From: UBA1351 sp963677625
Lineage (GTDB): Bacteria > Bacillota > Clostridia > Lachnospirales > Vallitaleaceae
Direction: 5' to 3'
Length of the DNA stretch: 64,000 nt
Assembly: GCA_963677625.2 (NCBI GenBank)
Contig: CAXXSW010000012.1
Span: 62,001-126,000, forward strand
In this document: piece by piece, positions 17,612-26,082 of the stretch
Layout of the letters: every line of letters begins with the position of its first letter
How positions within the stretch are numbered: position 1 is the first letter of the stretch
Notes under the pieces: generated by a model
The model's input: the letters and a program-made list of their open reading frames with translations, nothing else
Told to the model about the DNA's origin: nothing
The model's database searches: none
Program-made: the position numbers and the translations under genes

Positions 17612-17742
17612 AGACAACATACGATTCAGCGACACTGCGCTCGCTAACCGAGTCGGAATCGCATTACCGGTTCAGCTAGTGCTTCACACGGATAAGCTCA
17701 TCCTGTAAGCTCTCTGGCATCGTAAACCGACGGACGTTATCT
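17612..17742 (+). repeat. attC-like imperfect palindrome, copy B
   Basis: AGACAAC at the left and GTTATCT at the right form the outer boxes. CGATTCA-G-CGA (17622-17632) pairs with TCGTAAACCG (17720-17729) with the same bulged G (17629) and two mismatches. The inner part CTCGCTAACCGAGTCG is shared with A and C. The mid-right portion differs from A and C, as the variable terminal loop of attC sites does. Confidence 0.7.
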
Positions 17743-17781
17743 GAAATACAATCACTGTTTATAAGTGATCCGACAACTATA

Positions 17782-17925
17782 ATGAGATGGAGTAACATAT
17801 GCGTAATTATATCGATGCTGCTTTGGGATAGATATCCGGATGATAAGCGGATGTTACTTGATGCAATTGAGAATAGTTTGGAGTTCTTGCAAGGTGCAAG
17901 GAAACGGTTAATACAATCTACATAG
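17782..17925 (+). CDS. Small 47-residue protein in the shortest cassette
   Basis: ATG 17782 to TAG 17923 encodes a peptide ending WDRYPDDKRMLLDAIENSLE followed by FLQGARKRLIQST, which reads like real coding sequence (a helical, charged tail). An internal ATG at 17815 is an alternative start. No ribosome site of note and no recognised family. It is the only plus-strand reading frame between palindromes B and C (335 bp apart). Confidence 0.4.
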   Translation: MRWSNICVIISMLLWDRYPDDKRMLLDAIENSLEFLQGARKRLIQST

Positions 17926-17950
17926 CCATAAGACGGACGTGATGGTACAT

Positions 17951-18077
17951 CAGATAACATACGATTCCAACACTCAATTCGCTAACCGAGTCGCACTCGC
18001 ATTAGCCCACCCAAAGGGTCCCGGGCATGAGCAAGCACTGTAAGCTCATTGGCGTCGTAAACCGACGAACGTTATGT
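17951..18077 (+). repeat. attC-like imperfect palindrome, copy C
   Basis: The left end TCAGATAACATACGATTC and right end GTAAACCGACGAACGTTATG match copies A and B. The middle (TTCGCTAACCGAGTCGCACT, GCCCACCCAAAGGGTCCCGG) is nearly identical to A. The inner left stem has drifted (CGATTCCAACAC), so its pairing is weaker and the bulged G is lost. 18078-18304 to its right has no gene I can see. Confidence 0.7.
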
Positions 18078-18304
18078 GACAGAATTCCCAGAGTTCTTTT
18101 ATCGATAAGTATGGTATTAATCTTTGTGAGTATGAGGTGTTCTAGTTAACCAAAATTGTAATAACTGGTATTACAACTTTATTGTATCAGGACAATATAT
18201 TACTTCAAGCTCTTTTGTTAAGATGTATTAAATTAATCCAATAATAGCTTATATATTGATATCATTAATACGATATAAATTTTGCTTAGAAAGTGTGGCA
18301 ATTA

Positions 18305-18780
18305 ATGAAGAAAAGAATAATATTCATTGTTTTTTTTATCATATGCGGTCTGTTGATAGTTTTAGATTTAACAACCTTAACGAATAAAGAAATTGAAAAA
18401 AAAGTAATGTCGAAATTAAATTATTTGAGCAATGGGAAAAAGGACGGGTAGATGTTCAACCATACTATGAAAATGAAAAAATCATTGGCTATTTCTTTTC
18501 TGCTCATTTATATTATAAGGATATAGATAAAGTCTTTTGTAGTCTAAAAGGCCTTAGAGTGAACAGTTCAGATGCAGAATTGGAAATTGAAAAGCATTAT
18601 GTAGATAAAACAATAGAAGTATTTCGCAATAATGAAGTTCAAATATCAAAATTGGAGTACGGAAGAACGATTAGTTATTTAGCAGTGACTTCAAATGAAG
18701 TATATGTAATCGATATATCTCAATATGACACATTGCAGGAGATGAATATAGATAATTATGTAAAAGCAATTTTTGAATAG
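18305..18780 (+). pseudogene. Membrane-anchored small protein, frameshifted at an A8 run
   Basis: ATG 18305 opens a frame with a basic N-terminus and a hydrophobic segment (MKKRIIFIVFFIICGLLIVL) that stops at TAG 18449. From the poly-A run GAAAAAAAAG (18395-18404) the frame one base over continues without a stop as SNVEIKLFEQWEKGRVDVQP..., through the open stretch at 18559, to 18780. One more A would join them into a protein of about 158 residues with a single N-terminal anchor. It is either a broken gene, a sequencing indel, or a slippage site; the sequence alone cannot tell. Family not recognised. Confidence 0.55.
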
Positions 18781-19169
18781 TAGCATTGCAAATCTAATTA
18801 CTATCCTGGTGATTAAAATGTTTACAATTTATTTCTAAAACACTGAACCCAATTAGGTTCTTCTATTAAGCTGTACAATATGTGGGTACAAACGACCCCA
18901 AATTTCATTCAGTTGTAAAAATAAATTTCGGACGTTTTCGTTTCTGAATGGAAGAATAACTGTTAAATGGAATTCTAAAGAACATTACAATAAAAAATGG
19001 GGAACAAAGAGAGAGTTCTACGAAAAAATACCATAGTTATTTCAAAAATCGAAAATTATCATAGTGAATGTTATGAAAGCACTGAGTCAATTATGAAATT
19101 GAAATTAGTTTAGGAGTGGAACAGGAATCATTGGAAGAGAAATTTTGGATATTTTGTAGGGGGTATAAG
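18781..19169 (+). other. Gene-free stretch with coding debris
   Basis: No intact gene. 18926-19036 reads in one frame as FRTFSFLNGRITVKWNSKEH followed by YNKKWGTKREFYEKIP and a stop, which looks like the tail of a lost gene. No palindrome of the attC-like type is found here. Confidence 0.35.
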
Positions 19170-19640
19170 ATGAAGAGTAGATTAAAGTATTATCTGGTAG
19201 GTCTTTTCATAGGGATTGGAATAATTCTATATTTTAGTTATGGTCAAGATGACTTAGTAAGATTAGAGAAATTTCATCATGTTAATAGATTGATTGTCGC
19301 AAATAAGGAAACTGGCAATAGCTTTGAAATAAGATCAAATTCATTAGCTGATTATTTTGGACATGCTTATAGTACGAATCAAAATTCGGGTTATAGGACA
19401 GAAGGGTGGGAGGAACATTGGAAAGTTGAATATTATATGGATAATGAGTTACTTTTTAATGGTGCAATTATTAGACACCTTAGATCAGATGTTGAATTAA
19501 CAAATAAAAATGACTCACGCTATGATGAGTATTATTATGTGTATAGAGTTGATGTTAATTGGTTGTTTTTTACAAGGCAAAATTATGCTAAGATTGATAT
19601 TGAATTAATAGAGGAAATGGCTAAATCTGATACAAATTAG
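19170..19640 (+). CDS. Membrane-anchored protein of unknown function
   Basis: 156 residues from ATG 19170, chosen because AGGGGG (19158-19163) precedes it and the anchor then starts at residue 8. The longer frame from 19116 has no ribosome site. One N-terminal transmembrane helix (YYLVGLFIGIGIILYFSYG) is followed by an extracellular domain rich in Tyr, Asp and Glu. No family recognised. Neighbours are other island cargo genes of similar base composition. Confidence 0.6.
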   Translation: MKSRLKYYLVGLFIGIGIILYFSYGQDDLVRLEKFHHVNRLIVANKETGNSFEIRSNSLADYFGHAYSTNQNSGYRTEGWEEHWKVEYYMDNELLFNGAIIRHLRSDVELTNKNDSRYDEYYYVYRVDVNWLFFTRQNYAKIDIELIEEMAKSDTN

Positions 19641-19731
19641 TCGGTTTTTGATGATTCAAACCCATCAAAATTAGAAACTGACTATTTAACCGATTTCTCT
19701 AATATATGTATGTTTATAAAGAAGGAGATAT

Positions 19732-20265
19732 ATGAATACAAGAATGACATTTGATAATTATATAATAAGATTAATTAGAATAGATGATATTGACAAATAC
19801 TATGAATATGCTTTTGAGAAGCCTGATAAAGAAGTTATGTACTATACAGGTACAATAGACGAATTCAATAGGGACCAAATTTCAAGTTATGTCAATAGGG
19901 TAGTTAATGATTCAACTCGTAATCATTTCATTATTTCAAGTGACTCTGAAATTATAGGAGAAGTGGTTTTAAGTGAGATGAATAACAAATCATGTCACTA
20001 TAGAATATGCATCTTTGATAGTGTGAATTTTTCCAAAGGTATTGGACGAAAAGCGACAAAACTAATTTTTGATTATGTTTTTGATGAGCTAGATTTTGAT
20101 TATGTGGAACTGGAAGTATTTCCCTTTAATGAAAGGGGAATAGCAGTATATAGAAAGCTAGGATTTGTAGAAGAACAACGAATTGTTGATGATGATGCAG
20201 AAGAGCCATATAGAGATATTATTTTAATGAGACTGCAAAGGGACGATTATAAATCGCAGAAATGA
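19732..20265 (+). CDS. GNAT-family N-acetyltransferase (RimJ/RimL type)
   Basis: 177 residues. The acetyl-CoA-binding motif is visible as NFSKGIGRKATKLIFDYVF (Q/R-x-x-G-x-G/A pattern KGIGRKA), preceded by the strand VNRVVNDSTRNHFIISSDSE and IIGEVVL, and followed by the typical ELEVFPFNERGIAVYRKLGF block in which a side-chain-rich helix ends the fold. Such enzymes acetylate amino groups of proteins or small molecules; the substrate cannot be told. AAGGAG lies eight bases before ATG. GNAT genes are frequent cargo of cassette arrays, which fits its setting. Confidence 0.88.
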   Translation: MNTRMTFDNYIIRLIRIDDIDKYYEYAFEKPDKEVMYYTGTIDEFNRDQISSYVNRVVNDSTRNHFIISSDSEIIGEVVLSEMNNKSCHYRICIFDSVNFSKGIGRKATKLIFDYVFDELDFDYVELEVFPFNERGIAVYRKLGFVEEQRIVDDDAEEPYRDIILMRLQRDDYKSQK

Positions 20266-20570
20266 TTATGATAAATTCTTGTTAATAGCATCGAACAAAA
20301 CAGTTAATATAAGTTGAAAAATAATGAAGAAATAAATTTCGGCATCACAAAAGGACCTCTATTAGCTTAAGAGTTCAGTGCTCACTCTGTGTAAAAGATA
20401 CCTTTCATCAAGAGTGTATGAATTATTCTCACATGTTTATTGCAGGTAGATACGATGGCCACTTTAGTTGGTTTGCCTGGTGATTTCTTTAGAGTATAAT
20501 AAGTGTATAAGGTCATTTGAGTTCATATATCAATCATTTCATTGTTGAACACATTTAGAGTTGCCTTTTG

Positions 20571-20655
20571 CATTAAGTCACCTAGAGGGTCCCGCGGTCA
20601 TGAGCCCGATGTGTAAAATCCCTGGTATCTTAAACCAACGAACAGCTATAGGACA
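20571..20655 (+). repeat. attC-like palindrome remnant D (right half)
   Basis: GCATTAAGTCACCTAGAGGG then TCCCGCGGTCATGAGC and TCTTAAACCAACGAACAGCT align with the right half of copies A and C (GCATTAGCCCACCCAAAGGG, TCCCGGGCATGAGC, CGTAAACCGACGAACGTTAT). The GTTAT box has become GCTAT. The left half is not recognisable. The remainder of 20266-20570 holds no gene. Confidence 0.6.
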
Positions 20656-20691
20656 TTGCATTATTCGTGACTAGATTTTATGGAGGAATTT

Positions 20692-21321
20692 ATGAAGAAC
20701 CTAAGTTTATGTTTATTAATTGTTACCATTCTGATAAGTGCATGTAGTAATGAAAAGCTTGAAAATAATAAAAGTACATATGAGGTGACTGTTCAAGATG
20801 AAACTAATAAAGATGAAACTAATAAAGATGAAACTGATAAAGTAGTAGATGAAGAACTTGCGACTGAGCTTATTGAAGCGTTTTTGAATAAGATATATAC
20901 AATTGATAATCCACAAGATTATGCTGTTGAAAAGGAAATGATGATTGAGAGTGCTTTAGATAGTAAAGAATATTATTGGGGCTATGAAGATTATTGTTCA
21001 GAGAATGGGCTTTTGTCAGTTATAGGAAATAGAATGCCTAGCATGTATAGAGAAGTGGCATTAACTAAAAATTTTAGAATGAGTCTTGATGAATTGAAAT
21101 ATGATGTTAGTTATAGGAATGATCTAAACAATAGTATACTAAATCAGCATTCAACGATTGTATATGAATATACTGCATCTTTGCTATTGGAATATGGAGA
21201 TGGTAATAAAGAAGTTATTGATGAGGAGGGAGCAATAAATGTGAAATACATTGATGGTGATTGGAAAGTAGATGAGTTTAAACTTAAAGTTTATAATGAT
21301 TTATGGATTGGTGACCATTGA
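20692..21321 (+). CDS. Putative surface lipoprotein
   Basis: 209 residues from ATG 20692, picked because GGAGG (20682-20686) sits five bases upstream; an in-frame ATG at 20680 would include the site itself. Signal peptide with lipobox LISAC, lipidated cysteine C18. A short repetitive linker (DETNK repeated) follows, then a globular domain of about 150 residues with no recognised family; its length and strand pattern recall small extracellular NTF2-like or DUF domains, but this is not established. Confidence 0.7.
   Translation: MKNLSLCLLIVTILISACSNEKLENNKSTYEVTVQDETNKDETNKDETDKVVDEELATELIEAFLNKIYTIDNPQDYAVEKEMMIESALDSKEYYWGYEDYCSENGLLSVIGNRMPSMYREVALTKNFRMSLDELKYDVSYRNDLNNSILNQHSTIVYEYTASLLLEYGDGNKEVIDEEGAINVKYIDGDWKVDEFKLKVYNDLWIGDH
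20797..20841 (+). repeat. 15-bp tandem repeat inside the lipoprotein gene
   Basis: GATGAAACTAATAAA at 20797-20811 and 20812-20826, then GATGAAACTGATAAA at 20827-20841. It encodes DETNK-DETNK-DETDK and keeps the frame, so copy-number change would lengthen the linker. Confidence 0.9.
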
Positions 21322-21495
21322 AATAGAGATAAGGAACCGTCGCATAAGTTTGTATAAATGAGTCATGATACTACAGTATTTCTTTATATAGCATATATTT
21401 ATATCGGTTGATTTTATGTGGCTTGTGGTGTTTTGTAAATGCTGTGATATATCAAATAATAAGGATAGTGTTGTAAAGAATAGAAGGGAGTTCTA

Positions 21496-21975
21496 ATGGC
21501 TAAGATATTTAATGATGATAATACTGAATTTTATAAAAAAGAAAGAGAAGTTTCAGAGTATAGTTGGAGTTCTATTGCGGATATCAATGAACGAGTTGAA
21601 TCTAAAAATTTGAAATTTAATATACGGATACTTGAACCTGGGAAGTACTCATATCCCTATCATTCTCATAGAAATTCAGAAGAAATATTTGTAATACTTG
21701 AGGGTACTGCAAAGCTGAGAACACCTGAAGGAATACAGGAAGTAAGGGCTGGAGACGTTATTTTCTTTGAAATGGGTCCCAATGGAGCGCATCAGTTAAA
21801 AAATAATGGTAGAGAACCATGTAAATATGTCGATATAAGAACAGATTTAGGGATGGATGTATGTGATTATCCTGATTCGGGAAAAGTTAATATTCTTCCT
21901 GATTTTGAATTATATGAAAAGGATACTAAAGTAGACTACTTTCATGGAGAGACGAATATAAAGGATATCTGGTAG
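21496..21975 (+). CDS. Cupin-domain protein
   Basis: 159 residues with a single double-stranded beta-helix. Motif 1 appears as PYHSHRNSEEIFVILEGTAK (metal ligands H, H, E) and motif 2 as FFEMGPNGAHQLKNNGREP (last ligand H). Such small cupins bind a metal and act as sugar isomerases or epimerases, dioxygenases or sensors; nothing here decides which. Ribosome site AAGGGAG lies just upstream of ATG. Cargo gene of the accessory island. No palindrome remnant is seen directly on either side. Confidence 0.85.
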   Translation: MAKIFNDDNTEFYKKEREVSEYSWSSIADINERVESKNLKFNIRILEPGKYSYPYHSHRNSEEIFVILEGTAKLRTPEGIQEVRAGDVIFFEMGPNGAHQLKNNGREPCKYVDIRTDLGMDVCDYPDSGKVNILPDFELYEKDTKVDYFHGETNIKDIW

Positions 21976-22053
21976 TTTTTACTTGTCAATTTCTTGGATC
22001 AGGTTGTTATTAATGACGATTCTGGACATGATTGATATCAGGATGGTAAAAAA

Positions 22054-22080
22054 ATATCGTATCACATATAGATACGATAT
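22054..22080. terminator. Perfect hairpin, terminator-like on the minus strand
   Basis: ATATCGTATC (22054-22063) and GATACGATAT (22071-22080) pair exactly. Read on the minus strand the stem is followed by T7; on the plus strand there is an A7 before and no T run after. It may end the cupin transcript weakly. No minus-strand gene lies near it. Confidence 0.5.
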
Positions 22081-22132
22081 AAGTGTCTATAAAATAAACT
22101 GAAGTTTCTCAGTAAGGAAGAAGGTAGCAAGG

Positions 22133-22711
22133 ATGAAAAAGTATTTTATATTACTGATGTTAGTTGCAATTGTGATTGGATGTCAGAAGGTTGATGATAT
22201 TGATCCTAAATTGGTAGAAGAACATAATGAACAAGTTCTTTCAGATAATCGCATAGAAGAAAATGTGTTTTACAATGATTTTTTAGGAATTCGTATAAAT
22301 ATGGGCCAAGGATTCGATATTCATAATTATGAAGAGTTGAATTTACCAGAAGAGTCTAAAGAAATGGGGAACCTTCTGATGTATGCAACTGGAGATGACT
22401 TAGAAGTGATTGTTGTGACAGAGTCGATGTATAAGGGTAATAAGATGATTGATGATATAGAGGAAAGTTTGAAATTAAGATTTACAGAACTTAATATTGA
22501 ATCAGAACTTGATAAAGACCAAATTGTAATAAACGATGAAGAGACAACCGTCTTCAAGATTAAAGAAGATTACGGTGATAATAAGTTAGATTACTATAAC
22601 TATTATTTTATTTACCATAGAGACTCCTTAATAACAATCCTATTGAATTACAATAATGAAGCAAACGATAAATTACCAAATGAATTTTTAAAATGGATTG
22701 AATTATATTAA
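22133..22711 (+). CDS. Putative lipoprotein
   Basis: 192 residues with a short signal peptide and lipobox VIGC, lipidated cysteine C17. The mature part (FYNDFLGIRINMGQGF, then a later FKIKEDYGDNKLDYYNYYFI) resembles small secreted proteins of the PsbP or DUF type found in Firmicutes, but I do not recognise the family firmly. AAGGAAG precedes the ATG. It is followed after 23 bp by the P-loop kinase gene. Confidence 0.65.
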   Translation: MKKYFILLMLVAIVIGCQKVDDIDPKLVEEHNEQVLSDNRIEENVFYNDFLGIRINMGQGFDIHNYEELNLPEESKEMGNLLMYATGDDLEVIVVTESMYKGNKMIDDIEESLKLRFTELNIESELDKDQIVINDEETTVFKIKEDYGDNKLDYYNYYFIYHRDSLITILLNYNNEANDKLPNEFLKWIELY

Positions 22712-22734
22712 TGGTTTGAGAGTGAGGAAATCGA

Positions 22735-23247
22735 TTGAAGAAATTAGTATTCATAAACGGAACAATGGGCTCTGGAAAATCTACCACCTGTGAAAAGTTA
22801 TATAGAAGTATAGAAAAATCTTGTTGGCTTGATGGTGATTGGTGTTGGACAATGAATCCATTTATTGCGAGCGAAGAGAATAAAGCAATGGTTTTAGAAA
22901 ATATTGGATTTTTGCTTAATAATTTTCTGAAAAATGATTCATTTGATTATATTTTTTTTAACTGGGTGATGCATGAAGATGAAATTATTAATTCAGTTCT
23001 GGAAAGGTTAGATCTACAAGCAGATACTGAAGTATACAAATTTTCATTAATTTGTAATGAACGAGAATTAAGTAGAAGAATATTAAAGGATATTTCTAAA
23101 GGTATACGAGATGAAGAATCCCTTGAAAGAAGTATTGAGAGAATACCATTATATTTCAAGATGGATACATTGAAGATTGATGTAAGTGACCTAACAGTTG
23201 AGGAAACAGTTGAGAAAATTAAAGGAGTGTTGTTCTCGACTGGATAG
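22735..23247 (+). CDS. Small P-loop kinase-like ATPase
   Basis: 170 residues from a TTG start with GAGGAAA upstream. A Walker A motif GTMGSGKST lies at residues 9-17, immediately after the first strand, then LDGDWCWTMNPF, where an aspartate follows a strand as in shikimate- and adenylate-type kinases, and RRILKDISKGIRDEESLERS, a lid-like arginine-rich segment. Such AAA_33-type proteins phosphorylate small molecules such as nucleosides or antibiotics; the substrate is unknown. Last recognisable cargo gene of the island before topB. Confidence 0.8.
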   Translation: MKKLVFINGTMGSGKSTTCEKLYRSIEKSCWLDGDWCWTMNPFIASEENKAMVLENIGFLLNNFLKNDSFDYIFFNWVMHEDEIINSVLERLDLQADTEVYKFSLICNERELSRRILKDISKGIRDEESLERSIERIPLYFKMDTLKIDVSDLTVEETVEKIKGVLFSTG

Positions 23248-23414
23248 TCCATGGGCTATATACATGCAGAAAGTGAAGGGCTTATTTTTGTGTAGATTAA
23301 AATAAGGAGAAAATCCTTGCTAGTAATCAAGTTCGAAATATGAACGTATTATTCTCTTTATTCCTAAGGTCTTTATGTGTTAGAATAGAAGTTAAGAAAC
23401 GTAAGGAGTCTACC

Positions 23415-25547
23415 ATGAAAAAGCTTATAATTACAGAAAAACCTTCCGTTGCCAGAGATATCGCTAAAGTTCTTAAAGTGAATTCCAGACGAGATGGATA
23501 TCTTGAAGGACAGGATTATATTATAACCTGGGCAGTTGGTCATTTGATTACACTTTTTGAACCGGAAGATTATGATCCATCTTTAAAAAAGTGGAATTAT
23601 AACACCTTGCCAATCATTCCAAAAGAAATAAAAACAAAACCCTATGAGAAAACTGTAAAACAATTGAACGTTATAGAACGATTATGTCATAGAGACGATG
23701 TTAACAGCTTGATTTGCGCCACAGACAGTGGACGTGAAGGTGAGCTTATTTTTCGTTATATCTATAATTATGTGGGTTCTGATAAACCTTTCCAAAGGTT
23801 ATGGATTTCTTCGATGACAGATGAAGCTATAGAAGATGGTTTTGCTAAGCTAAAGGATGGAACTGAATATAACCGTCTTTACCTATCTGCTAAATGTCGT
23901 TCAGAATCGGACTGGCTGGTTGGGATTAATGCAACTAGAGCTTATACAACCCTTAATAATTCACTTTTATCCATAGGTAGGGTACAGACGCCTACTTTGG
24001 CCCTTGTTGTTAATCGTTTCCATGATATCCAGAATTTTGTACCGACAGATTATTTTGAAATTGTAGCTACCTATGAAGAAGGATATTCAGGAACATGGTT
24101 CAAGGAGCAGATTTCCGAAACTAAAATTGATACGGAAACTGAGGCGAAAGCTATTGTTGAAAAAATAAGTGGAAAAGAAGGGCTAGTTACAAAAGTAGAA
24201 AAGGCTAATAAAAGCGAGAAGCCGCCATTTTTATATGACTTGACCGAACTTCAAAGAGATGGAAATAGAATTTATGGATTCACGGCTAATCAAGTGCTAG
24301 AATATGCCCAGAACCTATATGAAAAACGAAAATTGATTACCTATCCTAGAACTGATAGCCGCTTTCTCAGTGATGATATGAAGAAAACGGCTATAGACAC
24401 TATGTTCAAAATTAATGTTCCTCCTTATGATAAGGCTATAACACCTTTGATGAAGGATGGAAAATTAAATATGAAATTTACTAAGAGAATTATAAATAGT
24501 GCAAAAGTGACAGATCACCATGCCATTATTCCAACTAATAAAAATCCCGCTAGTATCAGACTACCAGATGAGGAAATGAAGATTTATCGATTGGTTGTTA
24601 AGCGATTTATAGCTGTCTTTTATCCTGATTTTAAGTTTAATACGACAAAGATAACAGCAGTTATTGAAGATGAGAATTTCATATCCAAAGGTAAAATAGT
24701 TAAGGATCTTGGCTGGAAAAAGCTCTACCAAAAGGCCAATGACAAAAATGATGAACTTTTGCCACCGGTGAAGAAGAATGATAAGGTTCATGTTGCAGAT
24801 ACTGAACTTCAATCCAAGAAGACATCACCTCCAAAGCCTTATACAGAAGCTACATTACTTAGTGCTATGGAAAATGCAGGTCGTTTTGTTGAAGATGAAG
24901 ACCTTAAGGACCAGTTAAAAGAAGCTGGTTTTGGTACTCCGGCTACAAGGGCAGGGATTATCGAACGTTTGATTAGTGTCCGATATATATATAGAAAAGG
25001 AAAATCCCTATATCCTACAGATAAGGGGATTAAATTGATACAGATTGTTCCTGAACAGTTAAAAAGTCCTGAAATGACAGGTAAATGGGAGCGAGGTTTA
25101 AGTAAAATCAGTCGTGATGAACTGCCGGTTGATCCTTTTATGAATTCTATCCATCGTTTTGTGGCCTATCTTGTTAAAAGTGCATCTAAGACAAAGAATA
25201 TGGTAGAGTTTGAAAGAGAAAATAGAGGAAAAGGGAACTATACCATAAAAGGGCAAGTGTTTGGATCCTGTCCTTTATGCGGTCAAGGAAAGATTACTGA
25301 GAACTCCAAAGCCTATTATTGTTCTAAATTTCTTGAAGGTTGTAAATTTACCTTATGGAAAAACGCTTTAGACAATTATGGAAAGCTTACTGATGATCTA
25401 GTAACAAAGCTTCTTGAAAACGAAGGTAATAAAATTGAGGACTATCGTTTTAAGCAACCTCAGACAGGTGAAGATAAAACATCAACATTGATTCTTGAAA
25501 AAGAGGGAAGAGTCAGACTGGATAACATTAAACTGTTGACAAAATAG
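23415..25547 (+). CDS. topB: DNA topoisomerase III (type IA)
   Basis: 710 residues from ATG 23415 (AAGGAG upstream; an earlier in-frame ATG at 23340 adds a tail unlike the family). The N-terminus KKLIITEKPSVARDIAKVL begins the Toprim domain, with TDSGREGELIFR as its acidic motif. The active-site tyrosine is in LITYPRTDSRFL (Y310). FGTPATRAGIIERL is the conserved later block. A C-terminal region with CPLCGQGKI...YYCSKFLEGCKF is a zinc-finger-like module. The enzyme passes single strands and decatenates DNA intermediates. An extended -10 (TGTTAGAAT, -10 at 23381-23386) lies upstream. The ExbB/ExbD-like pair follows after 19 bp. Confidence 0.95.
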   Translation: MKKLIITEKPSVARDIAKVLKVNSRRDGYLEGQDYIITWAVGHLITLFEPEDYDPSLKKWNYNTLPIIPKEIKTKPYEKTVKQLNVIERLCHRDDVNSLICATDSGREGELIFRYIYNYVGSDKPFQRLWISSMTDEAIEDGFAKLKDGTEYNRLYLSAKCRSESDWLVGINATRAYTTLNNSLLSIGRVQTPTLALVVNRFHDIQNFVPTDYFEIVATYEEGYSGTWFKEQISETKIDTETEAKAIVEKISGKEGLVTKVEKANKSEKPPFLYDLTELQRDGNRIYGFTANQVLEYAQNLYEKRKLITYPRTDSRFLSDDMKKTAIDTMFKINVPPYDKAITPLMKDGKLNMKFTKRIINSAKVTDHHAIIPTNKNPASIRLPDEEMKIYRLVVKRFIAVFYPDFKFNTTKITAVIEDENFISKGKIVKDLGWKKLYQKANDKNDELLPPVKKNDKVHVADTELQSKKTSPPKPYTEATLLSAMENAGRFVEDEDLKDQLKEAGFGTPATRAGIIERLISVRYIYRKGKSLYPTDKGIKLIQIVPEQLKSPEMTGKWERGLSKISRDELPVDPFMNSIHRFVAYLVKSASKTKNMVEFERENRGKGNYTIKGQVFGSCPLCGQGKITENSKAYYCSKFLEGCKFTLWKNALDNYGKLTDDLVTKLLENEGNKIEDYRFKQPQTGEDKTSTLILEKEGRVRLDNIKLLTK

Positions 25548-25566
25548 AGATATAAAGGAGGGGCCT

Positions 25567-26082
25567 ATGTTTACTAGTATTCTTAAAAACTTGATTGGTT
25601 ATGATTTTCTTATTATTTGTCTTGCCTTATTTAATGGGCTATGGATTGTCCAAAGGCTTCGGGGTGTATCAGGCAAGCTTCGCCAAAAGCTTCAGGGAAC
25701 GATATATCTTCCTATAGAGTTTATTCTTGAATCCATTAAGGCCAATAATGAGAAGAAGATTAATCTTCATGAGCTCCAATCTCTTAGGGAAAAAGAGGTC
25801 TTTTATTATCATTTATTTACCACTGTAAATGGTATCTTCCCCCTGATGGGTATTCTAGGAACTATCATAGGTCTCTTAGGCATGGTAGGTATGGAAAGCT
25901 CTATGATTATGAATAATTTCACCATTGCACTAACATCTACTTTTTGGGGACTTATTTTCTCAATTGGTTTCCGTGCTCTAGATGGTATGTTGGCTCCTGT
26001 CTTCTATCAAAACCAGGAAAATCTGCAATTGATATATGAACGTATGGACCTTGCCTCAAGGAAGGGTGATGAGGATGAATAA
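25567..26082 (+). CDS. MotA/TolQ/ExbB-type proton-channel protein
   Basis: 171 residues with three hydrophobic segments: one near residues 10-27 and two in the C-terminal half (NGIFPLMGILGTIIGLLGMV and NFTIALTSTFWGLIFSIGF). The central GILGTIIGLLGMVGM and ALTSTFWGLIFSI blocks are the conserved TolQ/ExbB/MotA core that lines the proton channel. It is shorter than typical ExbB. Its stop overlaps the next start by 8 bp, and that gene encodes an ExbD-like partner, so the two form a proton-driven stator-like complex. The role in a single-membrane bacterium is unclear. Confidence 0.8.
   Translation: MFTSILKNLIGYDFLIICLALFNGLWIVQRLRGVSGKLRQKLQGTIYLPIEFILESIKANNEKKINLHELQSLREKEVFYYHLFTTVNGIFPLMGILGTIIGLLGMVGMESSMIMNNFTIALTSTFWGLIFSIGFRALDGMLAPVFYQNQENLQLIYERMDLASRKGDEDE

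Noticed and set aside
17676..17960. 94-codon minus-strand frame
   Set aside because: It covers parts of palindromes B and C; palindromic DNA opens frames on both strands. The plus strand reads better.
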